From MR-S7 sp000400995 (GTDB lineage: Bacteria > Pseudomonadota > Gammaproteobacteria > Burkholderiales > Burkholderiaceae_C), in assembly GCF_045291395.1 (NCBI RefSeq), contig NZ_CP152342.1:1922001-1986000 (forward strand): a stretch of DNA of 64,000 nt, in the 5' to 3' direction. Shown in pieces: positions 1 to 8,836 of this stretch. The number at the start of each line of letters is the position of its first letter. Within the stretch, counting starts at the first letter, position 1. The notes beneath the pieces are model-generated. The model had not been told where the DNA came from, searched no databases, and saw only the letters and a program-made list of their open reading frames with translations. The position numbers were made by a program, and so were the translations under genes.

Positions 1-686
1 ACGATGGTCCAGCCGTCGTTGCCGTGCTCCTTGACCTCGCGGCGGCCGATGTTGAGCATGGGCTCGATGGTGAAGGTCATGCCGGGCACCAGCTCCTCGC
101 CCGTGCCGGGGCGGCCGTAATGCAGCACCTGCGGTTCCTCGTGGAACTTCTTGCCGATGCCGTGGCCGCAGAACTCGCGCACCACCGACAGGCCGTGGCC
201 TTCGGCGAACTTCTGGATGGCGTGGCCCACGTCGCCCAGGCGCGCGCCGGGCTTGACCTGCTGGATGCCCAGCCACATCGACTCATAGGTGAGCTGGCAC
301 AGCCGCTTGGCCGCGATCGAGCACTCGCCGATCAGGAACATGCGGCTGGTGTCGCCGTACCACCCGTCCTGGGAGATGACGGTGACGTCCACGTTCATGA
401 TGTCGCCCTTCTTCAGGGGCTTGTCGTTCGGGATGCCGTGGCAGACCACGTTGTTGATCGAGGTGCACAGCGACTTGGGGTAGGGCGGGTAGCCCGGCGG
501 CTGGTAGCCCAGCGTGGCCGAGCGGCTGCCCTGGCGGGCCATGCATTCCGCGGCGAGGCGGTCCACGTCGTTGGTGGTCATGCCGGGGCGGATGTGGGGC
601 GTGATGTAGTCCAGTACCTCCGACGCCATGCGGCAGGCCTCGCGCATGCCTGCGATGTCCTCGGCACTCTTAGGGGTGATGCTCAT
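1..686 (-). CDS. map: Methionine aminopeptidase type I (partial, C-terminus beyond window)
   Basis: Cytosolic metalloprotease that removes the N-terminal methionine from new proteins. The reading frame is open to the window edge, giving about 228 residues of an expected 265 or so. Metal-ligand motifs of the family are visible: VCHGIP (His83), NVDVT (Asp100), YGDTSR (Asp112), CGHGIG (His175) and IEPM (Glu208); the last glutamate ligand would lie past the edge. The start ATG at 686 opens MSITPKSAEDI, as in other proteobacterial Map proteins. It is divergent from the SDR gene at 818, and the 131 bp between them must hold both promoters, though I see no strong consensus. Confidence 0.95.
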   Translation of the reverse strand, partial: MSITPKSAEDIAGMREACRMASEVLDYITPHIRPGMTTNDVDRLAAECMARQGSRSATLGYQPPGYPPYPKSLCTSINNVVCHGIPNDKPLKKGDIMNVDVTVISQDGWYGDTSRMFLIGECSIAAKRLCQLTYESMWLGIQQVKPGARLGDVGHAIQKFAEGHGLSVVREFCGHGIGKKFHEEPQVLHYGRPGTGEELVPGMTFTIEPMLNIGRREVKEHGNDGWTI

Positions 687-817
687 GGGGCGCGATTATC
701 CCACCGGCCCCGGCGCGCCCGGGGCGCGGGCGCGCGAATCGCACAGGCGACAGCGGGCCTTGGAGCTGTGTGGCCACAATCGCCCTTTACCGCTTTTTCA
801 TTCTGGGAGACGCATCC

Positions 818-1609
818 ATGGCCCGTACCGTGCAGCAACTTTTCGACCTCTCCGGCAAGACCGCCCTCGTCACCGGCGGCTCGCGCGGCCTGGGCCTGCA
901 GATGGCGCATGCGCTGGGCGAGGCGGGCGCGCGGGTGGTGGTGAGTTCGCGCAAGGCAGAGGACCTGGAGCAGGCCGTGGCCGAGTTGCAGGCCGCCGGC
1001 ATCGACGCGCGCTGGATCGCCGCCGACTGCGCCAGGGAGGACGACATCCAGCGTCTGGCCGCCGAGACGCTGCAGCGCGTGGGCGACGTGGACATCCTCG
1101 TCAACAACGCCGGCGCCAGCTGGGGCGCCGCGGCCGAGGACTACCCCGCCGCGGCCTGGGACAAGGTGATGAACCTCAACGTGCGCGGCTATTTCCTGCT
1201 GTCGCAGGCCATCGCCAAGCGCAGCATGATCCCGCGCCGCGCGGGCCGCATCATCAACGTGGCCTCCATCGCTGGGCTGGCGGGCAACCCGCTGGAGATG
1301 AAGACCATCGCCTACAACACCTCCAAGGGCGCGGTCATCAACTTCACGCGCGCGCTGGCGGGCGAGTGGGGCGTGTACGGTATCGGCGTGAACGCGATCT
1401 GCCCCGGCTTCTTCAAGACCAAGATGGCCACGGTGCTCATCGAGACCATGGGCGAGGAGAAGATGGCCGCGCACGCGCCGCTGCGCCGCCTGGGCGACGA
1501 CGAAGACCTGAAGGGCATCACCCTGCTGTACGCCAGCGAGGCGGGCAAGCACATCACCGGCCAGTGGCTGGCGGTGGACGGCGGGGTGAGCGCGATCATC
1601 GGCGGCTGA
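818..1609 (+). CDS. SDR family NAD(P)-dependent oxidoreductase
   Basis: Classical short-chain dehydrogenase of 263 residues. The cofactor motif TGGSRGLG lies at residues 19-26, NNAG at 96-99, the catalytic serine near 150 (INVAS) and YxxxK at 166-170. I chose the ATG at 818 because GGGAGA lies 8 bases upstream and the N-terminus then matches the family; an upstream in-frame ATG at 770 would add 16 atypical residues. The C-terminus DGGVSAIIGG resembles FabG-like and gluconate-dehydrogenase-like members. It opens a co-directional run of genes to 5453. The substrate cannot be read from sequence. Confidence 0.9.
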   Translation: MARTVQQLFDLSGKTALVTGGSRGLGLQMAHALGEAGARVVVSSRKAEDLEQAVAELQAAGIDARWIAADCAREDDIQRLAAETLQRVGDVDILVNNAGASWGAAAEDYPAAAWDKVMNLNVRGYFLLSQAIAKRSMIPRRAGRIINVASIAGLAGNPLEMKTIAYNTSKGAVINFTRALAGEWGVYGIGVNAICPGFFKTKMATVLIETMGEEKMAAHAPLRRLGDDEDLKGITLLYASEAGKHITGQWLAVDGGVSAIIGG

Positions 1610-1648
1610 GGCTATCCTTGCGCATCACCTGCTTTTGAGGAGCCGCCC

Positions 1649-2062
1649 GTGCTGGATTTCGGTGCCAACATCCCCTTCGTCCACGAGCTGGGCTTCTCCC
1701 TGCGCCACATGCAGGGCGGCACGTCCGAGCTGCACTACGAGGCCCGGCCCGAGCACCTGAACTCCTACGGCGTCACCCACGGCGGCGCCACGATGACGCT
1801 GCTGGACGTGGCCCTGGCCACGGCCGCGCGCAGCGACACGCCGGACCAGGGCGTGGTCACCGTCGAGATGAAGGCCAGCTTCATGCACCCCGCGCGCGGC
1901 CCGCTGGTCGCCAAGGGGCGGCGGCTGCACCGCACGCGCTCGCTGGCCTTTGCCGAAGGCGCCATCTACGACGCCGAAGGCCGCATGTGCAGCCACGCCA
2001 CGGGCACCTTCAAGTACGTGCCCAAGGCCGCGCGCGAAGGCGCCTCCGTGCCCACGGACTGA
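1649..2062 (+). CDS. PaaI-type hotdog-fold acyl-CoA thioesterase
   Basis: Protein of 137 residues starting at GTG, with GAGGA 8 bases upstream. It carries the hotdog signature HGGA at 44-47 followed by the helix with Asp53, as in PaaI/YbaW thioesterases that hydrolyse aryl- or acyl-CoA esters in the cytosol. It follows the SDR gene by 39 bp and is probably cotranscribed with it. The last codons run into a palindromic repeat. Specificity is unknown. Confidence 0.85.
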   Translation: MLDFGANIPFVHELGFSLRHMQGGTSELHYEARPEHLNSYGVTHGGATMTLLDVALATAARSDTPDQGVVTVEMKASFMHPARGPLVAKGRRLHRTRSLAFAEGAIYDAEGRMCSHATGTFKYVPKAAREGASVPTD

Positions 2063-2132
2063 AATACAAGCCAAATCGGCCTCTAGCGCTTGACAGGAAA
2101 GCGCAGGCAGCTATTGAAACCATAGTGAATCA
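2063..2132. repeat. Dispersed palindromic repeat, copy 1
   Basis: Intergenic copy of the short repeat family of this window: a TAGCGCTTG half, short loop and AAGCGC half, flanked by a CAGCTATTGAAA arm. It fills almost the whole gap between the thioesterase gene and the oxidoreductase at 2148. The palindrome is degenerate compared with the copy at 5454. Confidence 0.7.
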
Positions 2133-2147
2133 ACCGGAGACACCGCC

Positions 2148-3164
2148 ATGCCACGCAACCAGCAGATCCTGCTCGACAACCGCCCGCAGGGCGAAGCCAC
2201 GGCCGGCAACTTCCGGCTCGCCGCCACCGACACGCCGCCGCTGCAGGACGGCCAGGTGCTCGTGCGCCACCACTACCTGAGCCTGGATCCGTACATGCGC
2301 GGGCGCATGAACGACAGCAAGAGCTATGCCGCCAGCCAGCCGCTGGGCGAGGTGATGATCGGCGGCACCGTGGGCGAGGTGGCCGAGAGCCGCCACCCCA
2401 GGTTCGCCGTGGGCGACAAGGTCGTGGGCATGGGCGGCTGGCAGGAATGGAGCGTGGTCGACGGCAATGCGCCCGGCATGCTGCGCAAGGTGGACACCAC
2501 CCACGTGCCGCTGTCGCACTACCTGGGCGCCGTGGGCATGCCCGGCGTGACGGCGTGGTACGGCCTGGTCAAGATCATCGAGCCCCGGGCCGGCGAGACC
2601 ATGGTGGTGAGTGCCGCCTCGGGCGCCGTGGGCAGCGCCTTCGGCGCGCTGGCCAAGGCGCGCGGCTGCCGGGTGGTCGGCATCGCGGGCGGGCCGGACA
2701 AGTGCCGCTACGTGACCGAGGAACTGGGCTTCGACGCCTGCATCGACCACCGCGAACACGGCGACCTGAAAGCCATGTCCAGGGCGCTCAAGGATGCCTG
2801 CCCCGACGGCATCGACGGCTACTTCGAGAACGTGGGTGGCACCATCCTCGACGCCGTGCTGCTGCGCGCCAACGCCTTCGCGCGCGTGGCCGTGTGCGGC
2901 ATGATCGCCGGCTACGACGGCCAGCCGCTGCCGCTGCAGAACCCCGCGCTCATCCTCATCAACCGCATGAAGGTGCAGGGATTCATCGTCAGTGAGCACA
3001 TGGAGGTGTGGCCCGACGCGCTCAAGGAGCTGGGCGGCCTCGTCGCCACCGGCAAGCTGCGCCCGCGCGAGAGCGTGGCGTTGGGGCTGGCGTCCGCGCC
3101 CGAGGCCTTCCTGGGCCTGCTCAAGGGAAAGAACTTCGGCAAGCAGTTGGTGAAGCTGGTGTGA
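2148..3164 (+). CDS. Zinc-independent medium-chain NADP-dependent oxidoreductase (CurA/leukotriene B4 dehydrogenase type)
   Basis: Protein of 338 residues of the medium-chain reductase superfamily without zinc ligands. The N-terminal GroES-like half contains LSLDPYMRGRM, typical of CurA and prostaglandin/leukotriene reductases; the nucleotide-binding motif SAASGAVGS begins near residue 155. Members reduce the carbon-carbon double bond of alpha,beta-unsaturated ketones with NADPH. GGAG lies just upstream of the ATG. The next gene starts inside its last codons (GTGA overlap), indicating translational coupling. The natural substrate is not apparent. Confidence 0.9.
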   Translation: MPRNQQILLDNRPQGEATAGNFRLAATDTPPLQDGQVLVRHHYLSLDPYMRGRMNDSKSYAASQPLGEVMIGGTVGEVAESRHPRFAVGDKVVGMGGWQEWSVVDGNAPGMLRKVDTTHVPLSHYLGAVGMPGVTAWYGLVKIIEPRAGETMVVSAASGAVGSAFGALAKARGCRVVGIAGGPDKCRYVTEELGFDACIDHREHGDLKAMSRALKDACPDGIDGYFENVGGTILDAVLLRANAFARVAVCGMIAGYDGQPLPLQNPALILINRMKVQGFIVSEHMEVWPDALKELGGLVATGKLRPRESVALGLASAPEAFLGLLKGKNFGKQLVKLV

Positions 3165-3622
3165 CCGTGCACTGGACCTGGGCGCGCTTCGACGACCTGG
3201 GCGTGCACGCGCTGCACGACGCGCTGGCCCTGCGCTGCCGGGTGTTCATCCTGGAGCAGGGCCCTTACCAGGACCCCGACGACGCCGACAGGCACGCCTG
3301 GCACCTGCTGGGCCGCGCCGAGGCCGGCGGTCCGCTGCTGGCCACGCTGCGCGTGGTGGACCCCGGCGTGAAATACACGGAGCCTTCCATCGGCCGCGTG
3401 GTCTGCGCGCCCGAGGCGCGCGGCACCGGCCTGGGCCGCGCGCTGGTGGCCGAGGGGCTGGCGCGCTGCCGCGCCGCCTGGCCGGGCAGGGCGGTGCGCA
3501 TCAGCGCGCAGGCGCGCCTGCAGCGCTTCTATGGTTCCCTGGGCTTCGCGCCCGTCTCGCCCGAATACCTCGAAGACGGCATTCCCCACGTGGAAATGCT
3601 GTGCTCTGGAGCGTACCGATGA
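3161..3622 (+). CDS. GNAT family N-acetyltransferase, ElaA type
   Basis: Protein of 153 residues. It has the ElaA-like opening (RCRVFILEQG, residues 25-35) and the acetyl-CoA-binding motif RGTGLGRAL in motif A. The GTG start at 3161 overlaps the stop of the preceding gene and gives the usual family length; no other start fits. ElaA proteins are putative acetyltransferases without an established substrate. A second ElaA-like domain occurs in the fusion protein at 25788. Confidence 0.85.
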   Translation: MTVHWTWARFDDLGVHALHDALALRCRVFILEQGPYQDPDDADRHAWHLLGRAEAGGPLLATLRVVDPGVKYTEPSIGRVVCAPEARGTGLGRALVAEGLARCRAAWPGRAVRISAQARLQRFYGSLGFAPVSPEYLEDGIPHVEMLCSGAYR

Positions 3623-4551
3623 CCACCCCGATCCTGCACCACTACCCCGCGTCCCCCTTCGCGCACAAGGCGCGCTGCATGCTCGGATTCAAGCAGCTCG
3701 CGTGGAAATCCGTCATCGTGCCCAGCGTGGCGCCCAAGCCCGACGTGCTGGCGCTCACGGGCGGCTACCGGCGCACGCCCTTTCTGCAGATCGGGGCCGA
3801 CGTCTACTGCGATACGGCGCTCATCAGCGACGTGCTCGAACACCTGCGGCCCGAGCCCGCGCTGTACCCGCCGCACCTCAAGGGCGTCTCGCGCGTGTTC
3901 GCGCAGTGGGCCGACACCACGCTGTTCTGGACGGCCATGGCGTACAACCTGCAGCCGCGCGCGGCCGAGGCGCTGTTCGCCGGCCAGCCGCCGGGGGCGG
4001 CCCAGGCCTTCAGCGACGACCGGCGCGCCATGGGCATGCCGCGCCTGCGCCCGCAGGACGCCACGGCCGCCTACCGCTCCTACCTGCGGCGCATCGCCAG
4101 CATGGTGGAGGAGCACGACTTCCTTTTCGGCACCGAGCCCTGCGTGGCCGACTTCGCCGCCTACCACCCGCTGTGGTTCACGCGCACCTGCGTGCCGGCG
4201 ATGGCTGGCATCCTCTCGGCCACGCCCGCCGTGCTCGAATGGATGGACCGCATCGCCGCGCTGGGCCAGGGCCGCATGGAGAAGTTCAGCGCCGCGGACG
4301 CCATCACCGTCGCCGCCAACGCCGAGCCGCTGCCCCTGCCGCCCGAGGCCTTCCAGGACGAGCACGGCATCGCCCTGGGCAGCCGCGTGGCCATCGCGGC
4401 CGAGAGCTTCGGCACCGAGCCCACCGAGGGCACCCTCGTCGCCGCCACGCGCACGCGCTACACCCTGGCGCGCACCGATCCGCGCGCGGGCGCGGTGCAC
4501 GTGCACTTTCCCCGCATCGGATACGTATTGAGAAAGGCAGAGACAGCATGA
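3619..4551 (+). CDS. Glutathione S-transferase family protein
   Basis: Protein of 310 residues. The first 80 residues have a thioredoxin-fold GST N-terminal domain (HHYPASPFAHKARCML, then the TPFLQIG strand), followed by an all-helical C-terminal domain; the last 90 residues are a less typical extension. The ATG overlaps the previous stop (ATGA), so it is translationally coupled to the acetyltransferase. GST-like proteins conjugate glutathione to electrophiles or act in dehalogenation or isomerisation; which applies is not evident. Confidence 0.85.
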   Translation: MTTPILHHYPASPFAHKARCMLGFKQLAWKSVIVPSVAPKPDVLALTGGYRRTPFLQIGADVYCDTALISDVLEHLRPEPALYPPHLKGVSRVFAQWADTTLFWTAMAYNLQPRAAEALFAGQPPGAAQAFSDDRRAMGMPRLRPQDATAAYRSYLRRIASMVEEHDFLFGTEPCVADFAAYHPLWFTRTCVPAMAGILSATPAVLEWMDRIAALGQGRMEKFSAADAITVAANAEPLPLPPEAFQDEHGIALGSRVAIAAESFGTEPTEGTLVAATRTRYTLARTDPRAGAVHVHFPRIGYVLRKAETA

Positions 4552-5453
4552 TCGACGACTTCGCGGGAAAAACCGCCGTGCTCACCGGAGCCGGCTCGGG
4601 CTTCGGCCTGGAATGCGCGCGGCTGGGCGCCAGCAAGGGCATGAACCTGGTGCTGGTGGACGTGCAGCAGGACGCGCTGGACCAGGCCGCCGCCGAACTG
4701 CAGGCCACCGGCTGCCAGGTGCTGGCGCGGCGCGTGGACGTGTCCGACGCGCAGCAGATGGAGCAGCTCGCGCAGGCCGTCTGGAGCCGCTTCGGCGCGC
4801 CGCACTTCGTGTTCAACAACGCAGGCGTGGGCGCGGGCGGTCTGGTGTGGGAGAACACCGTGCGCGACTGGGAATGGGTGCTGGGGGTCAACCTCTGGGG
4901 CGTGATCCACGGCGTGCGCCTGTTCACGCCCATGATGCTGGAGGCCGCGCGCCGCGACCCGGCCTGGCGCGGCCACATCGTCAACACCGCCAGCATGGCC
5001 GGCCTGCTCACGCCGCCCAACATGGGCATCTACAACGTGAGCAAGCACGCCGTGGTGAGCCTGACCGAGACGCTCTACCAGGACCTGCGCCTGGTCACCG
5101 ACCAGGTGGGCGCCAGCGTGCTGTGCCCGTACTTCGTGCCCACCGGCATCGGCCGCAGCGAGCGCAACCGGCCCGCGGCGATGGAGGGCGAGAAGCCCAC
5201 CAAGAGCCAGCTCATCGGCCAGGCGATGATCGAGAAGGCCGTCACCAGCGGCAAGGTCACGGCGGCCGACGTGGCGCGCAAGGTGTTCGACGCCGCGCAG
5301 GCGGACCAGTTCTACGTGTTCAGCCACCCGCACGCGCTGGGCAACGTGCAAAGCCGCATGGAGAGCATCCTGCGCATCGAGAACCCGGCCGATCCGTTCC
5401 TGGAGCGGCCCGAGGTGGGCCTGCAGCTCAAGGCTGCGCTACGGGCGCAGTGA
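4548..5453 (+). CDS. SDR family NAD(P)-dependent oxidoreductase
   Basis: Short-chain dehydrogenase of 301 residues with TGAGSGFG at 13-20, FNNAGVG near 90, a catalytic serine in VNTASMAG and YNVSK. It is longer than classical SDRs, with an extra C-terminal helical part after the active site. ATG overlaps the stop of the GST-like gene (ATGA), and it is the last gene of the overlapping set 2148-5453. A palindromic repeat follows the stop directly. Substrate unknown. Confidence 0.9.
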   Translation: MIDDFAGKTAVLTGAGSGFGLECARLGASKGMNLVLVDVQQDALDQAAAELQATGCQVLARRVDVSDAQQMEQLAQAVWSRFGAPHFVFNNAGVGAGGLVWENTVRDWEWVLGVNLWGVIHGVRLFTPMMLEAARRDPAWRGHIVNTASMAGLLTPPNMGIYNVSKHAVVSLTETLYQDLRLVTDQVGASVLCPYFVPTGIGRSERNRPAAMEGEKPTKSQLIGQAMIEKAVTSGKVTAADVARKVFDAAQADQFYVFSHPHALGNVQSRMESILRIENPADPFLERPEVGLQLKAALRAQ

Positions 5454-5507
5454 TTCAAAAAGAGAGCTGCCAGCGCTTGTGCATCAAGCGCTGGAGCCCA
5501 TTTTCAT
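5454..5507. repeat. Dispersed palindromic repeat, copy 2 (best palindrome)
   Basis: Perfect 10-bp inverted repeat CCAGCGCTTG / CAAGCGCTGG (5470-5479 and 5485-5494) with a 5-base loop, preceded by AAAAAGAGAGCTG and followed by GAGCCCATTTTCAT. It sits between the converging ends of the SDR gene and the DUF1566 gene. It could form a stem in the transcript of either gene, but lacks a clear T-tract next to the stem. Confidence 0.85.
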
Positions 5508-5513
5508 GCCCGT

Positions 5514-6104
5514 TCAAGGCGCGGGCCGCACCAGCCGCACGGCCATGCGCGTCGCCCGCCCCACGTCGCCGCGTGCCTCGCCGGTGGACATGTCCACCGC
5601 CCAGCCCTGCTGCACGGACAGCTGGCTTTCCCCCTCGCCGCCGCGCACCACGTTGCCGTAGGCATAGGGGTTGACCGCGGCGGCGTTCACGCTGGCCGTG
5701 CCCGTCCAGTGCCAGTCGCGCGGCGCGGCGGGGAAGAGCTGGGCGTCCATGGTGGGCGGCCTGGCGCTGCGGTCCACCAGGCGGCGCAGCTCGTTGACGC
5801 GCGGCAGGCGCCAGCGCACCCCGTCGGCCTTGCCGAGCGCCTTGGCCCGCGCCTGCGCCTCGCCATAGGTGAAGAGCTGGGCCATGCCCGTGCAGGTGCT
5901 GCCGTTCCAGCGCATGCCCTCCACGCAGCGCGGCCAGGCCAGGCGTGCGCGGTGGTCGACCACCAGCGTGCCGTCGGCCGACAGGCCCAGCGCGGGCTGC
6001 GCGGGCGCGGCGGCATCGCCTGCGGCGCCCGCGGGCAGGGCGAAGGCGGCTGTCAGCACAACCGCCCAGCGGCGGCATGGCATGGAGAGGGCGGGCAATG
6101 GCAT
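5514..6104 (-). CDS. DUF1566 domain-containing exported protein
   Basis: Protein of 196 residues with a signal peptide (hydrophobic core WAVVLTAAFALPAG, Ala-x-Ala-like cleavage near residue 27), so periplasmic or cell-surface. The rest matches the DUF1566 (Lcl C-terminal) pattern: an aromatic WPRCVEGMRWNG strand, a WRLPRVNELRRLVD block near the middle, and a C-terminal AVRLVR strand. I chose the ATG at 6104 because AAGGA precedes it and a signal peptide follows directly; the longer frame would add 60 unlikely residues. Function unknown. It diverges from the MFS gene at 6184. Confidence 0.8.
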   Translation of the reverse strand: MPLPALSMPCRRWAVVLTAAFALPAGAAGDAAAPAQPALGLSADGTLVVDHRARLAWPRCVEGMRWNGSTCTGMAQLFTYGEAQARAKALGKADGVRWRLPRVNELRRLVDRSARPPTMDAQLFPAAPRDWHWTGTASVNAAAVNPYAYGNVVRGGEGESQLSVQQGWAVDMSTGEARGDVGRATRMAVRLVRPAP

Positions 6105-6183
6105 GGCGAATGTCCTTGCAAGGGTCTGGCGGCATTGTCCCGCACGGCGCCGAAGGGCGGCCGATGTGGCGACAATCTGCCGA

Positions 6184-7422
6184 ATGCCTTTTTCCCCCTT
6201 CTTCCGCATGGCCCTGATCCTGGGGCTGCTCTCGGCCATCGGCCCCTTCGCCATCGACATGTACCTGCCGGCGCTGCCGGCCATCGGCGCGTCGCTGCGG
6301 GCCGACGTGGGGGCGGTGCAATGGAGCCTGACGGCCTTCTTCCTCGCGCTGGGCGTGGGCCAGCTGGTCTACGGGCCGGTGTCGGACATGGTGGGGCGCA
6401 GGCCGCCGCTGTTCTTCGGGCTGGGCCTGTTCACCCTGGCCAGCGTGGGCTGCGCGCTGGCGACCGACGTGCACACGCTGGTGCTGCTGCGCTTCGTGCA
6501 GGGGCTGGGCGCGGCGGCGGGCATGGTGATCCCGCGCGCCGTGGTGCGGGACCTGCACACGGGCACCGAGGCGGCGCGGCTCATGTCGCTGCTGATGCTG
6601 GTGTTCAGCGTGTCGCCCCTGCTGGCGCCGCTGGCCGGCAGCGGCGTGATCGCGCTGACCGGCTGGCGCGGCGTGTTCTGGGTGGTGGCCGTGGCGGCGC
6701 TGGCCGGGCTGGTGCTGGTGCAGCGGGCGCTGCACGAGACGCGGCCGGCCGCCCAGCGCGTGGAAAGCTCCCTGGGCAGCGCGGCATCCTCCTACGGCAC
6801 GCTGCTGCGCGACTGGCACTACCTGGGGCTGGTGGGCATCGGCGGCTGCTCCATGGCCGGCTTCTTCGTCTACCTGGCGGGCTCGCCCTTCGTGCTGATC
6901 AACCACTACGGGCTGTCGCCCGTGCAGTACAGCGCGGCGTTCTCGGTCAACGCGGCGGCCTTCTTCGCCAGCGCGCAGTTCACGGCGCGGCTGGGGCGGC
7001 GCTACGGCATGGTGGCGGTGGTGAAGACGGCCGCCAGCGGCGCGGGCATGGTCATGCTGGTCCTGCTGGCGCACTACCTGCTGGGCGGCGACCGGCTGGC
7101 CGTGCTGCTGGTGCTCTACTTCATCGCCAGCGCGCTGATGGGGCTGGTGATTCCCACAACCTCCGTGCTGGCGCTGGAGGAGCACGGCGCCATCGCGGGC
7201 ACGGCGTCCGCCCTCATGGGCACGCTGCAGATGCTGATCGGCACCCTCGCCATGGCGGCGGTGGGCCTGTTCGCCACCGACGCGCCCCTGCCCATGGTGG
7301 TGGGCATGGCCACGGGGGCGCTGGCGGGCGTGGCGCTCACCTGGATCACGCTGGGCCCGGTGGGCACGCAGCGCATCGCGCGAGGCACCGCGAAGGACAC
7401 GGCCCAGGGGCGTCAACCGTGA
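6184..7422 (+). CDS. Bcr/CflA-type multidrug efflux MFS transporter
   Basis: Inner-membrane proton antiporter of 412 residues with about 12 membrane segments. The opening IGPFAIDMYLPALP is diagnostic of the Bcr/CflA drug-resistance group, and motif A (GPVSDMVGRRPP) follows TM2. Members export chloramphenicol, bicyclomycin and similar drugs. The ATG at 6184 gives the normal N-terminus. The next MFS gene starts within the stop codon (GTGA), so the two exporters are cotranscribed. Confidence 0.9.
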   Translation: MPFSPFFRMALILGLLSAIGPFAIDMYLPALPAIGASLRADVGAVQWSLTAFFLALGVGQLVYGPVSDMVGRRPPLFFGLGLFTLASVGCALATDVHTLVLLRFVQGLGAAAGMVIPRAVVRDLHTGTEAARLMSLLMLVFSVSPLLAPLAGSGVIALTGWRGVFWVVAVAALAGLVLVQRALHETRPAAQRVESSLGSAASSYGTLLRDWHYLGLVGIGGCSMAGFFVYLAGSPFVLINHYGLSPVQYSAAFSVNAAAFFASAQFTARLGRRYGMVAVVKTAASGAGMVMLVLLAHYLLGGDRLAVLLVLYFIASALMGLVIPTTSVLALEEHGAIAGTASALMGTLQMLIGTLAMAAVGLFATDAPLPMVVGMATGALAGVALTWITLGPVGTQRIARGTAKDTAQGRQP

Positions 7423-8810
7423 GTGCGCCGCCCCTGGCCGACGGCCTGCCGCAGCCCGCGCGCCGGCAGGCGATGCTGGTCATCATCCTGGGGCTCACGC
7501 TGGCGGTGCTCGACAGCAGCATCGTCAACCTGGCGCTGCCCGACATCGCGCGCCAGCTGCGCTCCGGCGCCGCCCAGAGCGTGTGGGTGGTCAACGCCTA
7601 CCAGATCGCCACCCTGGTGGCGCTGCTGCCGCTGGCCGCGCTGGGCGAGCGCCTGGGCTACCGGCGCGTCTACCTGGCGGGCATGCTGCTCTTCGCGCTG
7701 GCCTCCGTGGGAGCGATGCTGGCGGCCAGCATGCCTGCGCTGGTCGCGGCGCGCGCGCTGCAGGGGCTGGGCGCCTCTGGCGTGATGGCGGTGAACGCGG
7801 CCCTGGTGCGGCTCATCTACCCCCGCGCCCAGCTCGGGCAGGGCATGGCCGTCAATTCGCTGGTGGTGGCCACCGCATCCATGGCGGGACCGTCGGTGGC
7901 GGCGGCCATCCTGTCGGTGGCGTCGTGGCCCTGGCTGTTCGCCATGAACCTGCCGCTGGGCCTGCTGGCCTGGTGGCTCGCCCGCCGGGCGCTGCCCGAC
8001 AACCCGGCGGCGCAGCGCCCGGCGCCGCGCTTTTCCGCGCTGGACGTGCTGCTCAACGGCGCCATGTTCGCCCTGCTGTTCCTCGGCGGCGCCCAGCTGG
8101 GCGTGCGCGCCGCAGGGCAGGGCGGCGGGGCATCGGGCTGGCTGCTGCTGTGCGCCGGCCTGGCGGTGGGGGCGGTGCACCTGTGGCGGCAGTGGGGGCG
8201 CGCGGCGCCGCTCTTTCCCGTTGACCTGCTGCGCATCCCCGTGTTCGCGCTGTCCATGGCCTCGTCCGTGGGCGCGTTCTGCGCGCAGATGCTGGGCTTT
8301 CTCTCGCTGCCCTTCCTGCTGCTGGAGTCCTACGGCCGCAGCCACCTGCAGGCAGGCCTGCTCATCACCGCCTGGCCCCTGGCCACGGCGGTGGTGGCGC
8401 CGCTGGCGGGCCGGCTGATCGGCCGCTACCCGGACGGCCTGCTGGGCGGCATCGGCATGGCCGTGTTCGCGGCCGGCCTGCTGGCCCTGGGCCTGCTGCC
8501 AGCGCAGCCGGCGGACGCGGACGTCCTGTGGCGCATGGCCCTGTGCGGCGCGGGCTTCGCGCTGTTCCAGTCGCCCAACAACCACACCATCGTCACCTCG
8601 GCCCCGCTGCACAGGAGCGGCGCGGCCAGCGGCATGCTGGGCACGGCGCGGCTCACGGGGCAGACACTGGGCGCGGTGGTGCTCGCCGCGATCTTCGCTC
8701 TGCGGCCGGGGCACGACGGCAGCGCGGAGGCGCTGGCGCTGCTGGTGGCTGCGGGGTGCGCGGTGCTGGCGGGGGTGTGCAGTTCGCTGCGGGTGAAGCG
8801 GCAGGACTGA
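7419..8810 (+). CDS. DHA2 family (EmrB/QacA-like) MFS transporter
   Basis: Integral membrane protein of 463 residues with about 14 predicted segments. It shows the DHA2 motif LDSSIVNLALPDI in TM1, motif A (LGERLGYRRVYLAG) and the DHA2 pattern LQSPNNHTIVTS late in the protein (here FQSPNNH). The GTG start at 7419 overlaps the previous stop; the ATG of MLVIILG lies about 20 codons downstream and is an alternative. Two different MFS exporters in one transcript suggest export of related toxic compounds. No regulator lies beside them. Confidence 0.88.
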   Translation: MSAPPLADGLPQPARRQAMLVIILGLTLAVLDSSIVNLALPDIARQLRSGAAQSVWVVNAYQIATLVALLPLAALGERLGYRRVYLAGMLLFALASVGAMLAASMPALVAARALQGLGASGVMAVNAALVRLIYPRAQLGQGMAVNSLVVATASMAGPSVAAAILSVASWPWLFAMNLPLGLLAWWLARRALPDNPAAQRPAPRFSALDVLLNGAMFALLFLGGAQLGVRAAGQGGGASGWLLLCAGLAVGAVHLWRQWGRAAPLFPVDLLRIPVFALSMASSVGAFCAQMLGFLSLPFLLLESYGRSHLQAGLLITAWPLATAVVAPLAGRLIGRYPDGLLGGIGMAVFAAGLLALGLLPAQPADADVLWRMALCGAGFALFQSPNNHTIVTSAPLHRSGAASGMLGTARLTGQTLGAVVLAAIFALRPGHDGSAEALALLVAAGCAVLAGVCSSLRVKRQD

Positions 8811-8836
8811 TCTTCCTGCGCGCCTGGCAATGCCGC

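Noticed and set aside
5470..5494. Palindromic repeats read as rho-independent terminators
   Set aside because: Stems are good but a proper T-tract directly after the stem is missing, copies occur inside a gene (tex) and within operons, so a repeat family explains them better.
5709..8810. A 1033-codon plus-strand open frame
   Set aside because: Its first half is an out-of-frame shadow of the DUF1566 and Bcr/CflA genes; only the part from 7419 is a real gene. High GC produces many long shadow frames.
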